50,745 bases of DNA from Roseibacillus sp. (GTDB lineage Bacteria > Verrucomicrobiota > Verrucomicrobiia > Verrucomicrobiales > Akkermansiaceae), in the NCBI GenBank assembly GCA_029242545.1, contig JAQWTV010000132.1, forward strand, positions 1 through 50,745, in the 5' to 3' direction. A model generated the notes under the pieces. The model worked only from the letters and a program-made list of their open reading frames with translations, made no database searches and was not told where the DNA came from. The number at the start of each line of letters is the position of its first letter. Positions within the stretch are counted from its first letter, which is position 1. Positions 44,880-50,745 of the stretch are shown here, piece by piece. The position numbers and the translations under genes are program-made.

Positions 44880-45514
44880 GGCTCAGTAAACATGCGGTAG
44901 CGCCGCCGAATGAGAGGCAGGCAGTAGCCGATTGTGCCGAGGAGGATGAAATAACAAGCCAGCAACTCGAGGTAGCCTCGGCATGTCGGGGGAATGTCCG
45001 GGTTGTATTCCTGTCCAAGGGATGCCTGCCAGAATGCTTTTGATCCGAACACTCGCGAGAAAGCGTAGTTCAGGATCAGGGCTGCGAGAATAAACCCTGA
45101 GGCAGGGTGGCGGGAGGCGAAGCCGATAAAATGAAGAGTTTCCCTTCTGCGGCGGAATAGGGTTAGCCCAGTCCAGACAAGGATGGGAATCATAAGATAC
45201 TCATGCTTGAGAGGGTGAATATTGTCATCGATGGCTCCTCCGATCTCGGCGATCAGGAATGCGATGGTCAGAAATCCCAAGGAGCGGTAAACCGCTCGGA
45301 AAGGTCCGGCATGAGGGGCAGTGGCAAACAGGAGCGCTGCGGAAAATGCGAGCAAGGCTGATTGCAGCGTTTCTACCACGCTGTCCTCCATGGGCACACT
45401 CTTCTCATCGGGAATCCAGGCAGGAAACAGAATCAGGACCGCGCCAAAGCCCATGGTTAGAGCGATCAGAATGGTGCGTAGCCAGGAGGGTGGATTCGGG
45501 GAGAGCTTTGGCAC
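44876..45514 (-). CDS. Polytopic membrane protein of unknown function
   Basis: 212 residues if started at the GTG at 45514; a TTG at 45565 is another option, so the start is uncertain. Six or so membrane segments: LIALTMGFGAVLILFPAWI, ALLAFSAALLFATA, LGFLTIAFLIAEIGGAI, IPILVWTGLTLF, SGFILAALILNYAF and LLACYFILLGTIGYCLPL. The loop GGAIDDNIHPLKHEYL is acidic/His-rich. I do not recognise the family. Its stop overlaps the acyltransferase start, so the two are coupled and this protein may serve envelope lipid metabolism. Confidence 0.65.
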   Translation of the reverse strand: MPKLSPNPPSWLRTILIALTMGFGAVLILFPAWIPDEKSVPMEDSVVETLQSALLAFSAALLFATAPHAGPFRAVYRSLGFLTIAFLIAEIGGAIDDNIHPLKHEYLMIPILVWTGLTLFRRRRETLHFIGFASRHPASGFILAALILNYAFSRVFGSKAFWQASLGQEYNPDIPPTCRGYLELLACYFILLGTIGYCLPLIRRRYRMFTEP

Positions 45515-45696
45515 GGAGATCTCGTTAAGAGTGGGACAATAGCCTGACAGGAGGCGTAAAGACAAGCCTCCCGGTTTTTTCCATCAGATCCTTGGGATGC
45601 GTGGAGAAAAGCCTGAGGCGAATAGGCCCATTCAGAAGAGCCAGTTTCTCTCAGGGGAGAGTAGTCAGATTTCTTCCGCTTGGAGGTGAGGGGAGA

Positions 45697-47142
45697 TCAG
45701 CCTTTCACGTCAAAACAGAAGACAAGGTCCTGATCGCGGAGGTAGAGTTTCCCGTTTACAACCACGGGGTGAGTCCAGACTTTTCCACTGGTGCCTTCCC
45801 GCAATTTGGTCTTACGGGGCATGGGAAACCGTCCAAGCTCCTCGAAACCATCAGGCGATGCCTTAGCGAGAAAACATGAACCTTCAGATTCATCGATGCA
45901 TACCAACATGCCATCCACATAATGCACGGCCCCCTTGCTTTTGCCTTCGCCTCGCTCGCTCCAAACCTGCTCTCCGGTCTTGAAGTTCTGGCAGACCAGC
46001 CCGGGCCCATCCGAGAATCCGTAGACGTATTCCCCTACCTTGATAACCCCTCCGTGATGATTCTTCATAACCTTGTTGGACCATACTTCCTTGGCTTCAT
46101 CGCCGCTGATATCTACGAGCTTGCAGCCGACCCCATAGCCCGAACTGATATAGACATGGCCCTCTGCATAGATGGGAGTGGGAATAACAGCAGTTCGTCC
46201 GGGCCATTTTGTGCTCCAGAGGAGTTCTCCGGTATCGGCTGATACGCCCGCCAGTTTTTTCATGAAAAGCTGAACGTATTGCTTCTTTCCGTTCACTTCC
46301 GCGACGATGACGGACGAATACTGGGCGGCGTCCGTTAGATCAGCACTTTGCCAGATTGTCTTACCAGTCTTCTTGTCGAGAGCGATGATAGCCCCTTTGT
46401 CGCCTCCGGGGGTGACGATGAGCTTGTCGCCATCAACCAGAGGAGATTCCGAGTATCCCCAGCCAGGGATCTTTCCGCCAAAGTCCTCGACGAGACTGAC
46501 GCTCCATTTTTTTTCACCCTTGTCGGCAGTTATGCCGCTGACATCTCCATTGGCATTCATGGCGTAGACCATGCCGTCATCAACGGTGGCTGCCCCGCGC
46601 GTTCCTGCGCCCCATCTTGTATTGTATCCTTCCTCGGGATCTGTGCCGATGGTGCTGGCCCAGACCTCCTCGCCAGTTCCGGCGTCAATACAGATAACCT
46701 CGGCCTTTCCTTTTCGGCTGCCGGTAAAATAGAGGCGGTTGCCAACCACGGCGGGGCAACTGTAGCCCTTGCCGCAATCCTCGAAGGCCCACACGAGCTC
46801 AGGGCCTCCCTCAGGCCATTTGGCCATCGAGGTCGTGTCTGGAGAATGCCCATCCCGCCGAGTACCTCGCCAGCTCGGCCAGTCATTTGCGAGAGCTCCA
46901 CCTTTGTCGGAAGCGCCCTTGGCGAATGCGATGTCATCCTCAGTGAGACGAGAAAGGGGAAGGCTGACTACGTCGCCATTGGCTCGTCGAACCTTCACTG
47001 CATCCTTGGTGAGCTCGACAAATTCTCCTGTCAGGGTTCTCCCGGAGGAAGCGTCTTTCCAGACTCTCGGGCTAGCCGGGACTGATGAAGTGGCGAGCAG
47101 AAGGCCGAATGCGGTAAGTAGTGCGATAGACTGAGTATTCAT
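45697..47142 (-). CDS. Secreted PQQ-type beta-propeller protein with an SHD1-like domain
   Basis: 481 residues from the ATG at 47142, which starts a signal peptide (SIALLTAFGLLLATSSVPAS). Next comes an SHD1-like module, RVWKDASSGRTLTGEFVELT then VSLPLSRLTEDD (residues about 22-75), frequent in Planctomycetes and Verrucomicrobia. The rest is a PQQ-like propeller with repeats such as WPSWRGTRRDGHSPD, VICIDAGTGEEVWAS, IIALDKKTGKTIWQ and VSADTGELLWSTKW. No PQQ-enzyme catalytic set is obvious, so it may be a binding or scaffold propeller. Periplasmic. Confidence 0.85.
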   Translation of the reverse strand: MNTQSIALLTAFGLLLATSSVPASPRVWKDASSGRTLTGEFVELTKDAVKVRRANGDVVSLPLSRLTEDDIAFAKGASDKGGALANDWPSWRGTRRDGHSPDTTSMAKWPEGGPELVWAFEDCGKGYSCPAVVGNRLYFTGSRKGKAEVICIDAGTGEEVWASTIGTDPEEGYNTRWGAGTRGAATVDDGMVYAMNANGDVSGITADKGEKKWSVSLVEDFGGKIPGWGYSESPLVDGDKLIVTPGGDKGAIIALDKKTGKTIWQSADLTDAAQYSSVIVAEVNGKKQYVQLFMKKLAGVSADTGELLWSTKWPGRTAVIPTPIYAEGHVYISSGYGVGCKLVDISGDEAKEVWSNKVMKNHHGGVIKVGEYVYGFSDGPGLVCQNFKTGEQVWSERGEGKSKGAVHYVDGMLVCIDESEGSCFLAKASPDGFEELGRFPMPRKTKLREGTSGKVWTHPVVVNGKLYLRDQDLVFCFDVKG

Positions 47143-47340
47143 AACAGGGAAGTGTGTCCTGGACGGTCCAGAGTTACGGTCAGGCTGCACGCAAATGAGG
47201 ATCTTCTCAAACTCTAATTGCCGGTTGTACTGCAAAATAAATACCAGCGATGATGATGTGGCCTCGCGTCCCCAACGGAAGGCGTGGAGAGAGTGGCGTA
47301 TAATACACTCGGCGCCTGTTGATCAGGGACGCGCTGGCGT

Positions 47341-49335
47341 TCAATCGGCCAGCTCCACGACCCGGAAGTAGGCCTCTGTCGGAGCTAGGCCGGGCAGGGT
47401 GGCCGTGAGCTCAGACTCAAAAGCAATGGATTCTCTAGCCCTCCCTATGTCATTCCACGACTGCAGATCGGTAGAGAACTGTAGTTGATACTGCTTCCCG
47501 ATCTCCGCGCCAAAGCCGATTCGCGCCTCGCCTGCCGGGGTGAAAGAGGCGCTTGTGACCTGTAAGTAGTTTTCTCCGCGAGTGTCGCTGAGGCGATGGA
47601 TGGCGCCAAAGAGGGAAGCGACGTAGAGATTCCCTCTCTCATCTTCACCGAAGGAGGAGATCCGCAGGGAAGTCAAGAGGAGATGGCGATCGATCCAGTT
47701 GCCTGAGGGATCCTGTTGGAGGCCCCAAATCCTTCCGGAATTGTAATCTCCAAAGAAATAAATGCCCTCCATCCGAGGGTGCTCTTGGCCCCGGTACACG
47801 TATCCTCCCGTGATGGAACTGCCGGCGTTGTGATCATATTCGAAAACTGGATCGGTCGACGTTCCTTTTGTAATCTGGGTGCCGGCGTTGAAGGTGTTGA
47901 ATCCTTCGATCCGCCGCCACTGGAAGTTCTCGCCGCCCGTGCTGGAAGCGGGGATGAAGTTGACCTCCTCCCATTCATACTGGCCGACATCGGCAATATA
48001 CATGTCGCCCGTCTTGCGATCGAACGACCAGCGCCACGGATTGCGCAGCCCGAAGGACCAGATTTCATCGGGGACTTCCGGATCGAGGAGGAAGGGATTG
48101 TCGGAGGGAATGGCGTAATTGCTTCCGGGATCGGGAGTCCCCTCCACGTCGATACGCAGCATCTTTCCGAGGAAGGTGTTGGTGGCCTGTCCGTTTCCGA
48201 TTGAACCGTGGACATCCCCGGCACCCCCTCCGTCACCCATGCCGATATAGAGGTAGCCATCCGGGCCGAAGTGAATCTGGCCACCATTGTGATTGGGTTC
48301 GGGCTGGGAGATGACAAGCAGCACTTCCTCGCTGGCTTCAAGAGCATCGTTGGGATTGGCGCGGTTGACCGAGAAGCGGGAGATTACGGTGGCTCCCCGG
48401 GGGGACGTGGCGTTACTGATGTAGTTGACGTAGAAGTGACCCTTGGTGGAGTAATCAGGTGGAAAGGCGAGGCCGAGCAGCCCGCGTTCATCCCCTCCGC
48501 TGTCGTTGGTGTTCACGCGGGAGCCGATATCGAGGAAGGTGCGCTGCACCCGGCCATCCCAGATGCGAATGCGTCCTCCACGCTCCACGATGAAGAGTCG
48601 TCCGCTGCCATCCCCGGCGTTGATGAGATCGACCGGGCTGTTTGCGCTGGTGACGGCGGCTCCCAGTTGAAGGTTGGGCCAGACCGGGGGAGTGGCATCG
48701 CTGGCAATCAACCGGGGAACGATGAGGAAGTCGCTGCTGCCGGATCCGTCATTCAATCCGTGGATGGCGAGCATGTTGGCGCCGGGGTTCAGCAAGGGGA
48801 GGAAGGAACTCAGGTCGAATTGCTCAAACTGGAGGGCTCGGGAATCGGAATTGTTGGAGCTGGCGGCGGAGGATGGGCCGGGCTGAGCAGGGGCATTGGC
48901 CGCGGTGACCCGAACCCCGTTGAGGTAGGCGATGAACCCGTCGTCGTATTTCATGTCCAGGAAGAGTCCCTGGCTGGAAGCGAGGGTTGGGGCGTCCACG
49001 GTGAAGGGCACGCGGATGTACGAGGTCGTGGAGCGGTTCTGCATCTGTGCTCGCAGATCGAGGCCAAGGAGCGCCGAGTAGCTGGTTCCTGAGCTCGGAC
49101 TGGTCTCGTATCCCACCCCGGTTGTGCCCGAGATCCAGCTGGCGGCATTGGGAGGGGAAGCCACGTTTGTCCACTCGGCTGTCGACAGGCCATTTCCTCC
49201 ATTTCCTGCAGTAGGGACAAGTGCTGAGGCATTCGAGGCTGGGCTGTCGCTGACCAAGGTGGTCTCTGCCGCATGGAGAGGAAGAAAGATTGATAGCAGG
49301 GAGAGAATGGAAGAGGCGGCAAGCTGAGTCTTCAT
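47341..49335 (-). CDS. Secreted glucose/sorbosone-dehydrogenase-like protein
   Basis: 664 residues with a signal peptide (SILSLLSIFLPLHA). The N-terminal about 190 residues form a beta-rich sugar-binding-like domain (DDGFIAYLNGVRV). The GSDH six-bladed propeller follows: GRLFIVERGGRIRIWDGR, ERGLLGLAFPPDY, HNGGQIHFGPDGYLYIGMGD, SFGLRNPWRWSFD and DVGQYEWEEVN, typical of PQQ-dependent aldose dehydrogenases. A C-terminal beta domain (YQLQFSTDLQSWNDIG) ends it. It uses strongly C/G-ending codons, hence long open frames on the opposite strand. It probably oxidises sugars in the periplasm if PQQ is supplied. Confidence 0.88.
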   Translation of the reverse strand: MKTQLAASSILSLLSIFLPLHAAETTLVSDSPASNASALVPTAGNGGNGLSTAEWTNVASPPNAASWISGTTGVGYETSPSSGTSYSALLGLDLRAQMQNRSTTSYIRVPFTVDAPTLASSQGLFLDMKYDDGFIAYLNGVRVTAANAPAQPGPSSAASSNNSDSRALQFEQFDLSSFLPLLNPGANMLAIHGLNDGSGSSDFLIVPRLIASDATPPVWPNLQLGAAVTSANSPVDLINAGDGSGRLFIVERGGRIRIWDGRVQRTFLDIGSRVNTNDSGGDERGLLGLAFPPDYSTKGHFYVNYISNATSPRGATVISRFSVNRANPNDALEASEEVLLVISQPEPNHNGGQIHFGPDGYLYIGMGDGGGAGDVHGSIGNGQATNTFLGKMLRIDVEGTPDPGSNYAIPSDNPFLLDPEVPDEIWSFGLRNPWRWSFDRKTGDMYIADVGQYEWEEVNFIPASSTGGENFQWRRIEGFNTFNAGTQITKGTSTDPVFEYDHNAGSSITGGYVYRGQEHPRMEGIYFFGDYNSGRIWGLQQDPSGNWIDRHLLLTSLRISSFGEDERGNLYVASLFGAIHRLSDTRGENYLQVTSASFTPAGEARIGFGAEIGKQYQLQFSTDLQSWNDIGRARESIAFESELTATLPGLAPTEAYFRVVELAD

Positions 49336-49637
49336 GGGATATGACTATCAGCTCGATCGGAGGAATTGCCATACCGATTTTGGGTAAGGTCGGAACCAGC
49401 GGTTTTCGTAGTGCGCTTCAATTTATCCTGTCCGGCATGGGCCTTCACGGCCCTCGGACTCTTGACTTGTCATGCCCCAAATGAGGGGGGACCCTTCCGG
49501 CCTTGAAGATGATCCGCTCAAATCTACGACGCCTTAATCTACGAAGAGAGTTTGCTCCTTAACGCTAGGGGGCGTCCTCATTGCCGCTGCGGGTGTTCTT
49601 GCTCTCCAACGCCCCCGCTGGCAGGCCTTCGATAAGT
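49336..49637. other. Intergenic region between the GSDH gene and the RiPP precursors
   Basis: 302 bases with no protein gene that I can support. It must hold the promoter of the GSDH gene (minus) and of the precursor genes (plus). Visible structure: small stems GGGCC-TTCAC-GGCCC (49439-49453) and CCCC-N6-GGGG (49475-49488), a direct repeat AATCTACGA around 49520-49550, and a longer inverted repeat described separately. I see no clear -35/-10 pair. Confidence 0.4.
49568..49616 (+). promoter_or_regulatory. Inverted repeat upstream of the precursor genes
   Basis: GGGGGCGT (49568-49575) and ACGCCCCC (49609-49616) are an 8-bp perfect inverted repeat around a 33-base spacer, ending 21 bases before the first precursor start. 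It could fold in the leader RNA and hide or expose the start, or mark a recombination end. No function is shown. Confidence 0.35.
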
Positions 49638-49868
49638 ATGAACGAAACGCTAACAAACTTCCGCAAAGCAGTAGCCGACAGCACTGACTTACAGGAAAAG
49701 GTAAAAGCCGGTGCTGACCTAGTCGCTTTAGGCAAAGAAAGCGGCTACGAGTTCACACAAGAAGAACTGGAAAGCGGCTGGGAAGAGCTACAGGAATCCG
49801 ATGAAGGCCTGACTGACTTTGAGTTGGAGGTGGTGAGTGGTGGGTGCATCCAGGGATCCTTCAGCTAA
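49638..49868 (+). CDS. Nif11-type RiPP precursor peptide, copy 1
   Basis: 76 residues from the ATG at 49638; earlier in-frame codons have no similarity to the family and copy 2 starts at the matching ATG. MNETLTNFRKAVADSTDLQE, then a VALGKESGYEFTQEEL helix and LTDFELEVVSGG give the Nif11-like (nitrile-hydratase-type) leader ending in a double-glycine cleavage site. Leader residues 1-69 are followed by a core of only seven residues, CIQGSFS. A C39-type peptidase would normally cut after GG during export. The core has one Cys and two Ser, enough for a single thioether at most. No processing or modification gene is in the window. Confidence 0.85.
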   Translation: MNETLTNFRKAVADSTDLQEKVKAGADLVALGKESGYEFTQEELESGWEELQESDEGLTDFELEVVSGGCIQGSFS

Positions 49869-49888
49869 CCAAAAGACCCCAAATGCCA

Positions 49889-50137
49889 ATGAACGAAACG
49901 CTAACAAACTTCCGCAAAGCAGTAGCCGATAGCGCTGACTTGCAGGAAAAGGTAAAAGCTGGTGCTGACCTTGTCGCGCTTGGCAAAGAGAGCGGCTTTG
50001 AGTTCACCCAAGAAGAGCTTGAGACCGGCTGGGAAGAACTACAGGAATCCGACGAAGGACTGACTGACTTTGAGTTGGATGTGGTGAGTGGTGGCGTGCG
50101 GCTGGGAAGCACTACAGGAGCCAACTGTCTTTCCTAA
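49889..50137 (+). CDS. Nif11-type RiPP precursor peptide, copy 2
   Basis: 82 residues from the ATG at 49889 (an in-frame ATG at 49883 adds two). The leader differs from copy 1 at only four of 69 positions (16, 37, 46, 64), all conservative, but after VVSGG the 13-residue core VRLGSTTGANCLS is unrelated to CIQGSFS. A conserved leader with a variable core is the hallmark of diversified RiPP precursors. The core has Ser/Thr before a Cys (STTGANC), which would allow a lanthionine-type ring; that is inference. It lies 20 bases after copy 1 and is presumably co-transcribed. Confidence 0.85.
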   Translation: MNETLTNFRKAVADSADLQEKVKAGADLVALGKESGFEFTQEELETGWEELQESDEGLTDFELDVVSGGVRLGSTTGANCLS

Positions 50138-50155
50138 CCAACAATTCCAGAACCA

Positions 50156-50212
50156 ATGAATGAAACACTCACAAACTTCCGCAAAGCAACTCGAACAACA
50201 CAGTTCGTCTAG
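50156..50212 (+). pseudogene. Truncated third Nif11 leader
   Basis: ATG at 50156 gives MNETLTNFRKA, identical to the other two leaders for 11 codons, and then runs into unrelated sequence (TRTTQFV) and stops at 50212. The double-glycine site and core are lost. The junction at about 50188/50189 must come from a deletion or recombination. Confidence 0.85.
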
Positions 50213-50664
50213 ACTTGGAGTTTTCTGATGGAACCTCTTCTCAAAACCACGTTGGGATTGAGTCGAATAGCTCTGGGGTGCCTGCTCTCACGCAAAAGTT
50301 TACGGGTCTTTCTTCTATTAGTTTGTTCGCCGATCCTGATTGGCGTGGTGACGCAAAGGCGATGGTAACCCTAAAAATAACCTCTGCCTCCGAGATTAAC
50401 GCCGTCACCCCAAGCTCGGTTCTGGTTTTGCCTGAAAATTCGACGGGTGACTTTGATGTGATTATTGAAAGCAGTTCCGATCTTGTTAGCTGGCTGCCAT
50501 TCTTTAGCCAAACCGTGAACAGCCAAACAGCGAGCCGCTTTTTCCGCACCCGCGTGGTAAGGGCTTCCGTTCAGCCTCCGGTGCGTCCTGTTGAGCCTGT
50601 TGAGCCTGATCGGGACACCTTTTTTGGGCCAGTTGGAATGTTAGGTTCCGGGGACTGGTTCTAG
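50189..50664 (+). pseudogene. 3' fragment of a verrucomicrobial secreted/surface protein gene
   Basis: The frame read back from 50664 is open to the junction with the third leader and has no start of its own except a TTG at 50215, so it is a 5'-truncated gene. It encodes a beta-rich end: LDLEFSDGTSSQNHVG, MVTLKITSASEINAVTPSSV, VLVLPENSTGDFDVIIESSS, and SQTASRFFRTRVV, a tail I recall from verrucomicrobial extracellular proteins. After VEPVEPD the last about 17 residues (RDTFFGPVG...) overlap the IS3 transposase gene on the other strand and seem to be encoded by IS DNA, so the 3' end is altered too. Confidence 0.65.
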
Positions 50665-50745
50665 TTGCGCCATGATTCTGGCAAAGCCGTCGGGGCTCTG
50701 GAAGCCCAATCTGCTGTGCGGGTGGACGCGGTTGTAGAAGCTCCT
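50607..50745 (-). mobile_element. End of an IS3-family insertion sequence (partial)
   Basis: The transposase fragment shows an IS whose 3' end lies in this window. The IS terminus must lie left of 50641; TGATCGGGACACC at 50607 is a candidate end but without the other terminus it cannot be confirmed. Confidence 0.4.
50641..50745 (-). CDS. IS3-family transposase OrfB, C-terminal fragment at the window edge
   Basis: The last 34 codons of a minus-strand gene that continues beyond the window. SFYNRVHPHSRLGFQSPDGF and ARIMAQL match the C-terminus of IS3-family DDE transposases (the FYNxxRxHSxLGxxSPxxF motif). The stop TAA is at 50641-50643. The catalytic residues lie outside the window. Confidence 0.85.
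   Translation of the reverse strand, partial: RSFYNRVHPHSRLGFQSPDGFARIMAQLEPVPGT

Larger units (their letters stand above)
49638..50188 (+). repeat. Tandem repeat of leader-coding DNA (two full units and one stub)
   Basis: The leader-coding stretch repeats from 49638, 49889 and 50156 (periods 251 and 267 bases). Units are similar at DNA level, and the spacers begin alike (TAACCAA...). The third unit stops matching after 33 bases. Confidence 0.85.

Noticed and set aside
47290-47310. TATAAT at 47299-47304 as a -10 box
   Set aside because: There is no -35 element at proper distance on the plus strand and no plus-strand gene downstream; on the minus strand the match is only partial.
48208-49092. 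294-codon open frame on the plus strand
   Set aside because: It is antisense to the GSDH gene, which has clear family motifs; the plus frame has none and is a GC3 shadow.
49510-50160. Possible integron attC sites around the repeated precursor genes
   Set aside because: No matching GTTRRRY / RYYYAAC pair could be placed on both sides of each unit; the spacers are only about 20 bases, so simple tandem duplication fits better.
49638-50188. CRISPR-like array
   Set aside because: The repeat units are 250-270 bases long and encode conserved proteins; this is gene duplication.

Overview
The window reads as a continuous piece of a bacterial chromosome, most likely from Verrucomicrobiota. Pointers to that phylum are the mix of DUF1080, SHD1/PQQ-propeller, glucose/sorbosone-dehydrogenase and Gfo/Idh/TIM-barrel proteins, the Lgt with a long insert, and, near the right end, a protein ending in the FFRTRVV-type tail I associate with verrucomicrobial surface proteins. 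This assignment is inference; there is no rRNA gene in the window. I see no tRNA, rRNA or CRISPR.

Left third (1-9761): the 3' part of a MerR-type regulator, a frameshifted HAD phosphatase on the minus strand, a secreted DUF1080 protein, then a translation/RNA operon nusA-infB-rbfA-DHH phosphoesterase-truB-ribF. rimP is missing from its usual place before nusA, but a rimP-leader-like terminator hairpin sits there. 9758-16073 (minus) is a tightly overlapping MoxR-DUF58-BatA-like-VWA operon, presumably a chaperone-like/envelope system.

Middle (16372-30127): rpsM-rpsK-rpsD (S11 has a long acidic N-terminal extension; rpoA and rplQ do not follow), a terminator, thrS (no TGS domain), infC (starts at ATC; rpmI-rplT do not follow), a HAD phosphatase, an arginyl/leucyl-tRNA-protein transferase homologue and a Tat-type 5'-nucleotidase. 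Then come a DAHP synthase, an M42 peptidase, lgt, a LysM lipoprotein, argH and fxsA.

Right third (30223-49335): a minus-strand carbohydrate locus (mutarotase-like, mannose-6-P-isomerase-like cupin, small membrane protein, TIM-barrel isomerase, Gfo/Idh oxidoreductase, RbsD/FucU, Zn-dehydrogenase) with a Fur-family gene upstream; a small lipoprotein, a STAS protein, grpE-dnaJ-rsmE, an MsbA-like ABC exporter facing an LpxL-like acyltransferase fused to a glycosyltransferase-9-like domain; and two secreted beta-propeller proteins.

The right edge (49336-50745) is the accessory part and the most interesting. Two tandem Nif11-type RiPP precursor genes have leaders identical at 65 of 69 residues but unrelated short cores after a GG cleavage motif. 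A third leader copy is cut off after 11 codons and joined to the 3' end of an unrelated surface-protein gene. That fragment in turn runs into the 3' end of an IS3-family transposase gene. No modifying enzyme is inside the window; the sequence to the right should be examined for one.
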